DNA of 64,000 nt from Hydra vulgaris (taxonomy: Eukaryota > Cnidaria > Hydrozoa > Anthoathecata > Hydridae), in the NCBI RefSeq assembly GCF_038396675.1, contig NC_088926.1:3385001-3449000 (forward strand). Reading direction: 5' to 3'. Shown piece by piece: positions 24,866 through 37,295 of the stretch (its first letter is position 1; each line of letters opens with the position of its first letter). The position numbers and the translations under genes were made by a program. Under the pieces are notes generated by a model. The model saw only the letters and a list, made by a program, of their open reading frames with translations. It was not told the origin of the DNA and made no database searches.

Positions 24866-27141
24866 TCCCTTCAATATTTAGGGGAATGTGAAAATCTTTA
24901 GTGTCTTCTAATCTAGTTTCCATATAAAATAATTTCCCTGCAATTGTGTCATTTATGCATCCAAGTATATCTAATGAGGCGTTTCCACTATTTCTTGAAC
25001 GTTATAACAGTTACCAGTTAGTGAAAACATTTCTCTGTCATTATAGTAAAGTTTCTCATCATAAATTGATTTAACAGTTAGTAATAAGTGACCCGAGTTT
25101 AAAATCGAAGCATGATCTGACCAGATTATCAAATTTCTTCTATATATGCTTGTTGGATTTTCTCGAATGATCTTTTATGATCTTTGAAAATCCTTAGGTG
25201 TATTTCATGCAATGAAACTTTTCTGCCTGAAATAGAAGATATGGACGTTTCTAATTTTCCAATCTTATTAATAGCAATTGTTGGGTATTTTTTCTGTTCA
25301 ATCAATATTCCTAATATATATTTTCAAGAAGTGATATTTTGATTTAAATCTTCTTTAATATTCTTAAATGATCGTGGGATTGGTACAGAGATTCCACTAC
25401 CTACATAGAAAGATTATTTCTTGATAAAAATCTATAATTTATAAAATCCTTATCGTGACAAGTGAAATGAAACTGTGTTTGTTATTTTCAAAGTTTAACT
25501 TTTTTACCAATGTAGACAATTACTTAACTACTCTAAGGTGCTTGACAGGATACAGATGTAGAAATTTTTTTATTCCAGATCTAATAAACGATGAGAGGGG
25601 GTTAATAAAAGGGTGTATTGGTATAAACCAAAATCTCCTTCTCAACAAATCGAGATTTACTAGATTTTTTTAAAGGTCGACAATTTTTATAGTCTATTTG
25701 GACTGAAAGTTTTTACTTTTATTAGTGACCGATATATATTTTCTAATTTTTAAGTTCGATTTTTATTGTTTGTTTATTTAGTTTAGAGATATAGTTCAGA
25801 GATAAAGTTTTTTTTATTGATAAAAAGTAAAAATTAATAAACAAGGGGGTAATTTTTTTAATAAGCTTGGGGTGGGTGGGAAAATTTTCCGAAAATTATT
25901 AAACGCTCCCCATCCCTCATATTAAGCACCTTAGAGTAAAAACAATACCTAACAATCCTTCCTTTAGTCCAGTACTTTAGTAGAGGATGAGCCTTGACTA
26001 CAATATTGCGTTATAAAAACTTTTAAATTTTTTAAAGATTTAGATTTAAAAAATTAATTAAACTCTACAAATAAACAAAATATGAACATTTTAATAGTCT
26101 ATTCTAGTACATACTTGTTAAGGGAAAAAATTTCTTACATCTTATTAAGATGATAAAATTGAGCGCATAATTAAATTCATCTATTAAGTTTACCTGGTAT
26201 TTATTTTATATGTTTACCTGATAGCTTATTGAGATTTCTTCTCGTTCTAATTTTATTAAGTTTAGTACCGCTAAAGGTTTTTATATCAACATTATTTTGT
26301 TCCAAGAACTCACGAACAACCATGTTACCGTTTGATCTCTGAATTTTGTATTTCCTTGTCAGTGCGGAGAGATTAATCTAAATTGATTATTATTTTTTCA
26401 TTTTGCATTTTTTAGGCAGTGCTGATATGTTAATCTAAACTAATTATTATTTTCAATTTTATATATTTTATCTTACTTTATATGCAGAAACTTTTGGCAA
26501 TTTGTTTATTCCATTATATTGATCTACGTTATTTATTTAAATTACAAAAATTAATAAGATTCCTATACTTTAGAGCCTTTTTTCATTTCCTGTATTTCAT
26601 TTAACATATTGACTTTGTTAAAATCAATGTTGTCCGGATTTGGAGAATATCTTTTTCTCTTTTTGCCAATAATATTGTCTAAATAGTTATTTAAATAAAT
26701 TTAAATTAGAAAAATTTAGATATCATTCCATCGCACTTTCTATTAACAGACGCTGTTCGTTTAACTGTATCTTGTTTAGATTCAAAGTGAAGGCTTGTGC
26801 GAATTTTTTAAATAGGCTGACTTTGATTGAGAAACACCAAACAGAGTATTAGTGTCTTTGCTATTCTTTTTCCAATGACTTTCAACATTCGCTTTCAACT
26901 TCCGGTGGGACTTTCGTAGTTGATTTTTTTATCTGCAGAAGATAACTTTTCTGTCAAACTGGTTGAGGGCAACTTTAACAAAACTTTTAGAAATGGTGTG
27001 TCATAAAAAGAATCCCAAGACTTGTTGATGTTCATCAAGACCAATTGACATGTTTCTTTCATGTAAGGAAGCGAATTTTTAATAAAAGGAATATCAACGC
27101 TTGAAATCTTGGTAGATAAATTGTTTTTATCTACCAAGATT
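24866..27141 (-). pseudogene. decayed gene of an unnamed family seen repeatedly in cnidarian genomes
   Basis: Minus-strand pieces appear to be collinear. An N-terminal open frame (27137-26895) starts MVDKNNLSTKISSVDIPF. Then come FDNIIGKKRKRYSPNPDNI (about 26680-26620), KIQRSNGNMVVREFLEQ (26345-26290), RKVSLHEIHLRIFKDHKR near 25220, and DHASILNSGHLLLTVKSIYD (25115-25055) followed by NCYNVQEIVETP. The last block resembles a conserved segment I remember from many cnidarian predicted proteins of unknown function, probably element-encoded. Stops and shifts throughout mean no product. That all the pieces belong to one gene is inference from order and strand. Confidence 0.4.
27105..27141. repeat. 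perfect snap-back palindrome, 16-bp arms, 5-nt loop
   Basis: AATCTTGGTAGATAAA, loop TTGTT, then its exact reverse complement. It sits at the N-terminal end of the open frame on the minus strand. Confidence 0.9.
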
Positions 27142-27144
27142 GTA

Positions 27145-28130
27145 CGGTAAAAATTGAATGATCAACATGGGCTTATCTAGAACTTTGTCCAAGGAGGGGG
27201 AAGTGTTGTCCGACCCGAAAAGAAAGAAAAAAGTTCTCGTTTTTGTTTAGATAAAACCACTGTTTCATACAATCATTTAGAATGTTTTTAGAATAAAGGT
27301 TATTAGATACTTTGTTATTTAATATTTTATAATATAAAAAAACTCAAAAAAAAAATAAAAAAAAAATGCAGTAATATAACATAATTATAAATAAAAAAAA
27401 TAATAAATAAAAGTAATATAAATAATGTTGCAGTAATATAACATAATTAGTAACAACAAGTAACATTTTTTAAACTTTTATTTATTTTATCTATTTATTT
27501 TATAGTATTTTGAAGTTAGACATTTCTTAGGGTGATAGTTACACTGTTTACCCCTCTTTGAATCCGCCCTTGATGATCAATAATGTATACTTAAACTAAA
27601 TTAATCAACGCCATTATTCATCATTGTATTGAATAACTCAATCAATTTTTTTTACAACAGCTGTATCTTAGTTGCTATTTTGCTTATATATTTTATGATT
27701 CTAAAGAATGTTAAACAGAGAGAAGCAATTCATTTAAAATAAAAAAAAGTAACTTTGAGCTTAAAAATTGCAGAACTTTAATAAAAAGTATTAGAAGAAA
27801 GAATACAAACAAAACAAAAATAAACTTAAATATGAAAAATTATATCATATAAAGGAATTTAATTATTAATATATGTACAGATGAAGATCAAGCTGCATTG
27901 TCTATTATCTAGATAATATCTAAACAAACAAAAAAATAATAAATCAATTAACCGGATGATTGTTGTTAAAACAAACAGATTATGATAAATTAAATAAAGA
28001 TAATTTCAATACAAATCAAATCCTATTTAACAAAAATTTATTATTAGAATCTAAACTATTACTCCAATAATATCACAAAGGATGTTTTCAAAACCAATCG
28101 CATAGATTTTTCCAATTCATTTTGATGTAT
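27145..28130. other. AT-rich stretch, no gene recognised
   Basis: Runs of A and T and short repeats of AATATAACATAATTA at 27375 and 27435. No coding signal. Confidence 0.4.
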
Positions 28131-28458
28131 ACAGTACAATCTCTCTAATTATTTTTCGAATTATAGAAAGTTGACTTTTTTAAAAATATTTTGGTCAAAG
28201 TAACGAATAGAAATAAAACAAACAAATATTCTTAGGCCTACATGCAATATATATTGTGTGATTTAAACTTTTGCATTTTCAAAAAAAAGTCAGCAATTCT
28301 AGATTGTCTTTATGAAGCTTTTAAATTCATTTCAATGGCACGATTTATATCTTTAGGAGCTTTTGTCAAATCATCTCCAAAGTTAGAATAAAGACTGTAA
28401 TTCTTGAGTACAGTGACAGCATGCATCGCTTTGTTCAGATTTGATTTTGTAGCATTGT

Positions 28459-28506
28459 CAGAAACACTAATGCACTCATCATCGGATGAGTGCATTAGTG
28501 TTTCTG
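28459..28506. repeat. perfect snap-back palindrome, 22-bp arms, 4-nt loop
   Basis: CAGAAACACTAATGCACTCA plus TC, loop ATCG, then the exact reverse complement. It lies in the Tigger C-terminal coding region and overlaps the next palindrome by 6 bases. Confidence 0.95.
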
Positions 28507-28556
28507 AGCATGATGCTATTGAAACTCTTCAGTTTCAATAGCATCATGCTCAGAAA
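28501..28556. repeat. perfect snap-back palindrome, 26-bp arms, 4-nt loop
   Basis: The left arm starts TTTCTGAGCATGATGCTATT, the loop is CTTC, and the right arm is the exact reverse complement. It shares TTTCTG with the previous palindrome, so the two look like successive events. Confidence 0.95.
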
Positions 28557-29317
28557 CTTCTGCAATGATGTCCTCATCTGATGATTTGTTGGCAACGCAA
28601 ACATCGAAATTTATGTCTACTAACTCGTCGGCCGTGATTTAAAATCTGAATCGAATTTTGTTTCTAACAATTCGAGATCATCTCTTAAGTTTTCCATTAC
28701 AGTCTCGTCTACATTTAAGCCACAGAAAGGGTTATCATCATTTACATGCTTTTCCACTGCTTCTAATGATATTTTTATATTTTACATTATATTATAATGA
28801 TTTTTTGAAACAATTTATGAAGGTTTGATCTGGAATGGAACTCCATGCTTTTGTTAGCATAAACATAGCAGTTAAGATAGAAAACCTAACCATCTTGTTC
28901 TCTTTTTCTAAGGCAGCAATTTGCTTTTTCAATGCAAGTGAGCGATATTTGGCTTTAAGAGATCGGATAACTCCTTGATCCATAGGTTGGGTGATCGAAG
29001 TTGTATTCGGTAGAAGAAAGATAACCAACTCCACCCAATCGAGTTTCTGCACGTTAGGATGGGCAGAACAATTATCCACAATTAAAGCAATTTTGCTTTT
29101 CTGAAAATTAAACTTAAGGTCAATTTCTTTAACCCACTCCTCAAATAATTCTACCGACATCCAACTTTTTGGTTGGGCCCGATAGCGACAAGGAATATTT
29201 TTCACACCTTTAAAACATCTAGGAGACTTCGATTTTCCAATTACAAACATTTAAAATTTTTCTCCTTTAACATTACCTGCGGCCATCCCAGTCAGGCCTG
29301 TCAGTTACCTATGTTCT

Positions 29318-29366
29318 AACCTATGTTCCCATCCCAGTCAGCCTGACTGGGATGGGAACATAGGTT
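29318..29366. repeat. perfect snap-back palindrome, 23-bp arms, 3-nt loop
   Basis: The left arm starts AACCTATGTTCCCATCCCAG, the loop is GCC, and the right arm is the exact reverse complement. A further partial copy of CCCAGTCAG-GCCTGTCAG lies just upstream at 29287-29303. It interrupts the Tigger DDE region. Confidence 0.95.
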
Positions 29367-30439
29367 GCCTCCTATGAACTTTTTATTTTTTAAATGTAAA
29401 CTTTTGTCAGGCAAATATTGGTAGAAAAGACCGAATTCATCGACATTAAAAACATTTTCAAGTGGGTATCGAGAGAGAATTGTAGGCAGTGTGGTTTCAA
29501 GCCATGGAGCGATCATCTGATCGTTGACAGACTTTGCCTCTACAGAAATGGTTTTGAAAAATATACTTATATACAAATATACAGATATACGTATATACTT
29601 ATATACAGATATGCGTATATACTTATATACAGATATACATATATACAAAAAAAAAGTATAATTGCTTTAACGTAACTTATACGTGCGATACGTACGTTTG
29701 AATTTAACTTCGAGGTCTTTGCAGGTTTCCAGAACTTTGGAAAACATTTACTTTATTTTTTTAAACCAATTAAAGAAAAAGCTGTAGAATAATCATATAT
29801 TGTAAAGTCATTAATCATAAAAATTGGAGAGAATAAAATGAGAAATTAATTTACTTTTTCTTAAATTTGTCTAGCCATCCATCCAAAGCTTGAAAATTTT
29901 TGAAGCTTAACTCTTTCGCAAAATATAAAGCTTTTTCTTTTACCAGCAAACCGCTGATTGGGGCATTATCAAATCTCATTCGTTTGGACCATTTAAGTAC
30001 AGCTTTGTTGACTTAATAATACGTATCAACTTTTACCCGTTTAGCCAAATTTCCTTGACGAAAAGTGTCAAAGATTTTAACTTTATTCTTTTTCCAGGTT
30101 GAAAGAGTGTTTGGTGGAATATCAAAGATTTTCGAAACCTCTTTATTTGTTTTTCCTTTCTCCAATTCCAGTAGAGCTTCGTATTTCAGCTTTAAATTGA
30201 TTTCTTTATGCGGTCTTTTTGATGCCAAGATTTTTTTTAAACAGAAGGAAATAATTCACGCTAATTGTTTAACAAAAAATCAAAACATTCGAAATTTGAA
30301 AAAAGAGTTCGATGGTTAACGAGCTTTTTATACAACAAAAATTTAAAAAGTTCGATTTACAGAGAGAATCTTACTAACAGGTCTGAAAAATCCATTCGAA
30401 TTGTAGAGATTCGAATTATAGAAAGTTAAACAAAATATT

Positions 30440-31258
30440 TTCTTAAGCGCATTTCACGGTGACTTTACATTTAGTCAAATTAAAGAGGTTCTTTCTTCCA
30501 GACAAATCGGTTAAATTCGTTATGTCAACAGTCTAATAAAGACTACTGCTGATTTTATTAATTTATTTACTTTCAATCTAAATCTTTTTCTTTCTTGCAA
30601 TATTTTCATTCTTGTTGAATAAACCATTTTCTTTTTCTTCATTTTCTCCACAGTTTTATTTATCTTTTCTATACAAATTAAACATGCTATCAATCAAACT
30701 TCAATGTATTGTATTTAAGCAAGATCCATCATCCTATAGTAAAATAAATCACATCTCTATATAATTATAAAATATATATGTAAATAATTTTTCTTTAGTT
30801 ATATAGTAAGCATTGTAAAATAGTTATTGATATCTTTGACCAGAAAGTTCCATCAACTACATTAAAAAATATAAAAAAATCATGAAAAGTACTTAAAAGA
30901 GACTATGCTGTCAAAATATATTTGGCAACTAAAAGAAAAAAAAATTAATTTTAAATTAAACTGGTAAATTAAAATTAATTTTAAATTAAACTATTCTAAA
31001 AACTATTCTAAAAACTGCGCCTACCTATAATAACATTTCCAAAAAATGTATACTTTCTTTACAAGAAAAGTTTGAAACTATTACTTATTTAGATCAAGAA
31101 AATTTACTAAATAAAAAAAACTGAACTAATTTCTAAACGCAGAAAGAAAATAAGTACGTGTCAAAACAAATTCTGATTTCATATATTTTAAATTCCAATC
31201 ATTGGGAAAATATTTGAACTATATATTTGAAAAATTTCATTTCATTCATACTTAAAAG
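30440..31258. other. AT-rich stretch, no gene recognised
   Basis: A short duplication of AAATTAATTTTAAATTAAAC occurs at 30940 and 30970. No coding signal. Confidence 0.4.
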
Positions 31259-32260
31259 ATGTCAACTAGTTTTGCATGCAAAGATACTTTTTTATCATTT
31301 GAAGATTTAAAATCAGTTATTAAGAAGTATGAAGATTCTCATTTTGTGCAGTTTGTGGATTCATAACGCCAAAAGAATTGAAGCTGCTAGAAAAACCATT
31401 CCAAGAAAAGCTGCTATAATAGCTCCACAGATAAAGTGTTACTATATAAAGTATTGTTGTATACATGGTGGAAAGAAATTTACAAATAAAGACAATGGAA
31501 AACGTCAAACTTTGTTAGTACTTTTTTTATTTTATAACTGCTATTATTAATGAAGAATTTATTATAAATAAAGGTTTAAAAAATAAATTGGTAACTTATT
31601 TATGTATAGGAAATAAACAATGATCTAATTTAAATGCCTTATTTCATCAAAGGATAGCATATTTATTTCATGAAAAATAACCGATTTTGAACATGTTTAT
31701 TATAGAACTTATAAGAAAGAGTGTCCATTCTTGTTAAGTTTTAAAACATCGGAAGATTGGCAAACATTAATTTTGCAAGATTTAAACAATGAGCATAATC
31801 ATGAAGTATCTGAAGTAAGTTATAATTACATATAACATTTATGATAAAATGTCCTAAAATATGTGAATTAAATTCTTGAAATATCCTGCAATTTAATTTA
31901 AAAAATGTTGTGACTGACATTTTTTGGAAAGGTATTGCGGTTAGAAACCATATTATATGTTGTAAGTATTTTTTTATTATAATAATTAAAATAATTGCTT
32001 TTAAAAATAGATTTTATATAAGCACTTACCAAGTCAAAGAAGACTTCCTAATTATGCTATTGCAAAAGCAGAAAACTTGTTACGCTTAAAAACTAACAAA
32101 AAGCTACTTCAACGTGAATTGTCAAAGGAGACTGGAAAAATTATAACTCTTCGTGACTTGTCAAATATTGCTGCTTCTGCACACAAAAGTGATACACGAA
32201 ATAATTTAACAAGTTTTGTTATCATTATTTTCATTTTTTGATTTTCATATTGTTACATAT

Positions 32261-32435
<175 letters not shown>

Positions 32436-32755
32436 TATAGATATATGCCAGAATATATTCTGCTATGTGAAGATGGAGCTGGTAAGTTTGGATTGTTTCT
32501 TTATATAACTTTAGTTACTAATTTTGAATTTGGTTATTGCTGTGCTTTTTTTGTTAGATTTTTGAAATTTGCTTGTTACTAGAAGTATTTTTCATAGGTG
32601 AAAATGAAATAGCCGCTGTAGGTTTGCTTACACGTGAAGATGGTGCATCTCTGAGGCATGATTTACTAACTATCTGGCTTTGATGTATTTACTTTATAGC
32701 AGATAAAACTAATATTAAATAAAACAATCTGACAGTATTAGGTGTCCTTGAGTCA

Positions 32756-32765
32756 CACACACACA

Positions 32766-32819
<54 letters not shown>
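32756..32819. repeat. (CA)n microsatellite
   Basis: A CA run with one CTC interruption, within an intron of the SWIM gene. Confidence 0.95.
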
Positions 32820-32823
<4 letters not shown>

Positions 32824-35435
32824 TCTTACAAAATAAAAAGAAAAATATACATAGAAAAAAGATTGTTTAAAAGTTATAAAATCTTTTGTACATAATTTTT
32901 AGTTGGTTCATTGAAAGATTTAAGAGTTATAGTATTTTCTTGGCCAAAGACAAATGTATTCATGACAGATAAAGACTTGACCGAGAGAGCCGTATTACGT
33001 GGTGCTTTTCCAGGGGTTTCTCTATTACACTGTTTATTTCATACCCTGCGGTAATAATCATTGTTCATATGTGATTAATTATTTGATTAAGGGATATTTT
33101 CTTGTTCAGATTTGAGTTAGGATTTTTTTTAATTTGTTCGATTATCTACAGAAATATTACATATTTTGAGTTTTATGAGAAGCCAACATTATCTTGTATT
33201 TCAGAACTTTTAGTCATGAAATTGCAACTGTCAAACTTGAGATTACTAGTGGGGAACAAATTTCATCTCTAGAGTTTATTCAGATATTAGCTTATGCAAC
33301 CTCAGAGGAAAATTATAACGAGTTGTTTAGACTTTTGTTTCATCAGCTCCTTCCACTGTTATAGATTATTATAAAAACAATTGGCATAATATTCGTGATG
33401 AGTGGGTTTTCTGTTTGAAATTTGTCAGTGGAAACTTCATTAATAGCACCGATTTCCGTCGGGAAAATTTCAATGAAAAGTTAAAAGTTATCGACTGTAG
33501 CAGCTCCTTAGAAGACTTTCTTGATAAATTCTATGTTGTTTTAACATCTATGCGTAATGAAAGGGATCATAAGACAATTTTCCAAATGCAAAGAGTTTCT
33601 GTTGATGTATTTGATCCCAATTCTGCTTAAGCAGCTTATAAAAAAGTTTTGACGTTGTATGCTGCTCGACATATTCTAAAGCAGATGGGCTTGCTTAAAT
33701 AAGTTACATTATTACCAGGAGATCATGGCCAATTTATAGCGAACAGCTATGAAGGTATTTATACAGTGACTTCAAATTTTTGATCTTGTATGTTTCGAGA
33801 GTCAATGAATTTACCATGTTGTCACATATTTGCAGCTCGCCAGATGGTTGGGATAAATCTTTTTGGAACATCATCAATCTGTTCGGAACATCATCAACAC
33901 CAGCAAAATTAGTTGTTTCCGATGCTGTTAATTTAACAGCGTTTTCTGCAGTTGGAACAGGTTCAATTGATTCATCTATTAGTTCAATTGAATCATCTAT
34001 TCATTCAATTGACTCATCTATTAGTATTGATGTATCAACCTTACCAGCTAGTATTTGTTCAACAAAAGCTTCTTTTATAATGAGTGCATCTAAAAACGTT
34101 GCCTACGCAGATTCAATAAACTCATTGAGATGTACAGCAAATGTAAGCAGTGAAGTCACTTTAGTAGCTCCAAAAGAACTCAATAAAGAGAGTATATATG
34201 TGGCACAGATAGATGCCCAATATGAAATTTTAAATAACTTTTTATCAGAGCTAGCTGAAATTGCAGAAAAAGCACCATATCAGCAAGAAGAGTTGACATC
34301 TGGGAGGAGTATGTAGATGCAGGTTAAATTATAGATTTGTTGCAATGTTCTTGTAACTATGTGTTTAGGATAATATATGTAAAACAAAAAGTAAATTATT
34401 TCTAGACTTTACGAACCATATTTTATTGTAGATTCTCGCTTGGCACGGATTCACATGCCTAAACATGTCATACACTGTGGGCGTCCTAAAGGTTCCACTT
34501 TAACCACTATTGGTCTGCCAAAATAACGACAATGCCAGTTGCATGAAGGGCCTTTTTTGAAACTTCATGCGTCTAAAAGACATGCTAGTATATATAACCA
34601 ATTTTTTTGACTATAACTTGTATTTTACTTTATTCATTGATATTTCCTAAATTTAATGTACAAGCAAACATTTTGCTTCCTACCAATCTAATAATACTAG
34701 TTATATATTTTTCTTGTAGTGATGCTGGGTTGGTTTTTGAAACCGGATGTTGTCAAGAAAGCTCTTTCTGGCATTCTTATACAGAATAGTTGTATAAAAA
34801 AAAAAGTGAATTGTATTTCTTCAGCAATTCTTGATGAAAGTGCACTTGGATCTATTTTGTCTCTGCAATCATATTTTACTTCAGATGAGTGGAAAGTGTT
34901 CAATGAAATAATTGATATCAAGTCTCACCAACAAATTTGGCCTTGTGCAGTGTGCCAAAAAAGTGCATCCGTGGGCAATGACATTGGGGGCTCAATAGCG
35001 TGTGATTCCTGCCTTTTGTGGTTTCACAAAAAAATGTGTTGGCAAGAAAGGGACTTGGTTTATTAAATCAAAATACTGCTTTTGTCGTTTTTGCTAAATT
35101 GTTTTAAGAATGATGTGCAATTATAATTTATTTTACTTTATTTGGTATTAAATGTTTTACTATATTTTGTATCTGATCTGTTTTAAATGTTTTACAACCA
35201 TTTTTGTAAATGGTTAAGTAGCAATATTTGTATGCAGTTTTAATACTTTTTCGGTTGCCAAACTGTGTTCCTACTTGTTATTAAATGTATTATTATTATT
35301 ATTATTTGTTATTATTTTTTCTTTTTTCAATTCTTTAATATTTTCAAAATTTGTAATATTCTCAATACTAATAGACCCGTAATATTCTCAATACTAATAG
35401 GCCCATTTAATACCACAAACACGTCACCAAAAGAT

Positions 35436-35850
35436 AGAGTTTGTTTAAAGTTCTTTTGTACTTTACGTCAGCTGCTAATAGTTAGTAAAAACTATTAGCC
35501 AATCATATAATTCTCAGTTTAGTTTTAGAGTTTGTTTAGAGTTCTTTTTTACTGTACATCAGCTGCAAATAGTTAGTAAAAAGTATTGGTCAAGCATTTA
35601 ATAATCTGTTTAGTGTTAGACTTTGTTAAGAGTTCTTTTTTAATTTACATCAGCTGCAAATAATTAGTAAAAACTATTAGATAATCATATAATTCTCAGT
35701 TTAGTTTTAGAGTTTGTTTAGAGTTCTTTTTTACTGTACATCAGCTGCAAATAGTTAGTAAAAAGTATGACTCAAGCATATAATAATCAGTTTAGTTTTA
35801 TAGAGAATTTAGAGTTCTTTTTAGTTTCTTTTTACTTTTGTGGCATATAA
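35436..35850. repeat. ~91-bp tandem repeat, about 4.5 copies
   Basis: Units begin GTTTGTTTAGAGTTCTTTT and contain CATCAGCTGCAAATAGTTAG. They start at about 35438, 35530, 35620, 35710 and 35802. Units 2 and 4 are nearly identical and 1 and 3 are variants, suggesting a ~180-bp higher-order dimer. Confidence 0.85.
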
Positions 35851-36765
35851 TTTTTAGTTTAGTATTTATTAGTTGAACAAGTTCCTTACAATTTCTATTC
35901 TTATTATAATTTGCTATGATTTATATTAGTTTATGGATTGCATTAATAATCGGGATTCTAAATAGTAAGCTTGGAGTTGTTGCGGAGTAATATTAACAAT
36001 TCATGAGTTTAATGGAAATTGAATGATTTCTGAATTATTGTCTGAAATTATCTATTTATTAAATTATTGATTAGATTTAATTGGTAAATTGAAGTATTTT
36101 TACGCCTTTTTTTCAGTAACTTGTAACAACACCCCAAAATGTTTTGCTATATTCTCTTATTATTGATTAGTTTTATAGGTTTATCGATGCAAAGGCTGAA
36201 AAATGTGTATTTACTGTACCATTTTTTCTCAAACTAGTTGAGTTATATGTATTGAATGTTTGTTGTTCTAATTATATTTTGCAGTGCAGTGAAATTTTAG
36301 CAGTTGGCACGAGACTTGTTTGCTATTTAGAGCAGTGCCTGTTATAGTATTTGTAGAAAAGAGAGAAAGCTTCATTACAACATGTAGCTACTCTTTCTCA
36401 TGGGACAATAGCTGGAGTTTGGCTGCAAGTCCAAGTCCAACTATGGTTACAATGCGTTTTTGCACCTTATTTAAAAGAGAAAAGGCATCATTTGAATACC
36501 AAATTGCATATTAATGAGGCATAACTGTTTTTTTTGTTGCATATTATTGATGCATAACTTTTACTTCCGATCTTTCTAAGAAACCGTATATGAAATCCAT
36601 TGCAAAATTAGCATTGGCTAAGGTTGCATTTCTATATCATGCTCAACAATTTCTTACTTCGGATTCTATTCTTTATTTCTATAAATCTCAAATCTATACT
36701 TGAATAGAATACCTTTGCCATATCTGCGGCGCATCTTCAAATGATTTACTTTTTGTCTTACATAT
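35851..36765. other. AT-rich stretch, no gene recognised
   Basis: A 64-codon frame at 36320-36514 has no family I recognise. Confidence 0.4.
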
Positions 36766-37090
36766 ATTATCCTAACCACATAGTTACAAGAACATTGCAA
36801 CAAATCTATAATTTAACCTGCATATGCATCACTCCTTTCAGATGTCAACTCTTCTTGCTGATACGGTGCTTTTTCTGCAATTTCAGCTTCTCTGATAAAA
36901 AGTCATTTAAAATTTCATATTGGGCGCCTATCTGTGCCACAGATATACACAAATCTACAGTTGCAGACTTTTCAACCATGACTGGAGTACCAAAGACTCT
37001 TTGATGTCGACGATAGTACTGTAATGTCCACCTCTCGGAACACAACTTAGTATCAAACAAATTTATCCCAAGCATCTGGCGAGAGTAGTA
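36766..37090 (-). pseudogene. inverted partial copy of the SWIM Mutator-type gene
   Basis: On the minus strand, FFYYSRQMLGINLFDTKLCS then RWTLQYYRRHQRVFG is the part that normally follows a SWIM finger. It continues into IGAQYEILNDFLSEKLKLQK, close to the piece at 34200-34290 on the plus strand. Similarity continues past the coding part into the intron (ATGCAGGTTAAATTATAGAT and onward), so this is a genomic DNA copy and not a processed transcript. It preserves a segment around the CSERW motif that the 33.8-kb copy has lost. Confidence 0.75.
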
Positions 37091-37295
37091 GAAAAAGACG
37101 GGTTCTGGCTCATTTTTTTTTTAACCTATAAGCTTTCCATAATCTCTACAATTTTTTAAGCTATAATTTCTGAGCTCCTAATAAAAAGAAAATTTAACAT
37201 AACTAGATCATAAAAAAACAAATTCCACTACTGGAATCTCTGCAATAGCTCATTGAGGTCCTACGCATAATAGTAAATTACTCCTATTAAATCAG

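Larger units (their letters stand above)
28315..30228 (-). pseudogene. Tigger/jerky-like transposase (CENP-B HTH plus DDE_1)
   Basis: From 30228 downward: MASKRPHKEINLKLKYEALL and NKEVSKIFDIPPNTLSTWKK, a psq/CENP-B helix-turn-helix; then a second DNA-binding part (KWSKRMRFDNAPISGLLVKE, about 30000-29920). The DDE domain has NVFNVDEFGLFYQ (first Asp, about 29460), IALIVDNCSAHP (second Asp, about 29080) and SITQPMDQGVIRS (third acidic site, about 28980). A C-terminal piece lies at 28495-28315. The reading frame is broken near 30010, between 29860 and 29560, by a palindrome at 29318-29366, and by two back-to-back palindromes at 28459-28556. A repetitive ATATAC tract occupies 29555-29650. Confidence 0.85.
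28132..30435 (-). mobile_element. Tigger/pogo-type element, damaged
   Basis: The left end reads TA then CAGTACAATCTCTCTAATTA with TTCGAATTATAGAAAGTT inside. The right side (about 30385-30435) has related GTAGAGATTCGAATTATAGA sequence, so degraded inverted ends are likely, but the right terminus itself is not clean. It encloses a minus-strand jerky/Tigger transposase pseudogene. CAGT ends and TA insertion are usual for Tigger. Confidence 0.65.

Noticed and set aside
36320-36514. 64-codon frame with MLFRAVPVIVF
   Set aside because: No recognisable family, and the neighbourhood is non-coding AT-rich DNA.
37200-37290. Possible Polinton terminal inverted repeat beside the integrase
   Set aside because: I found no matching inverted sequence near 54.65-55.1 kb and no 6-bp duplication.
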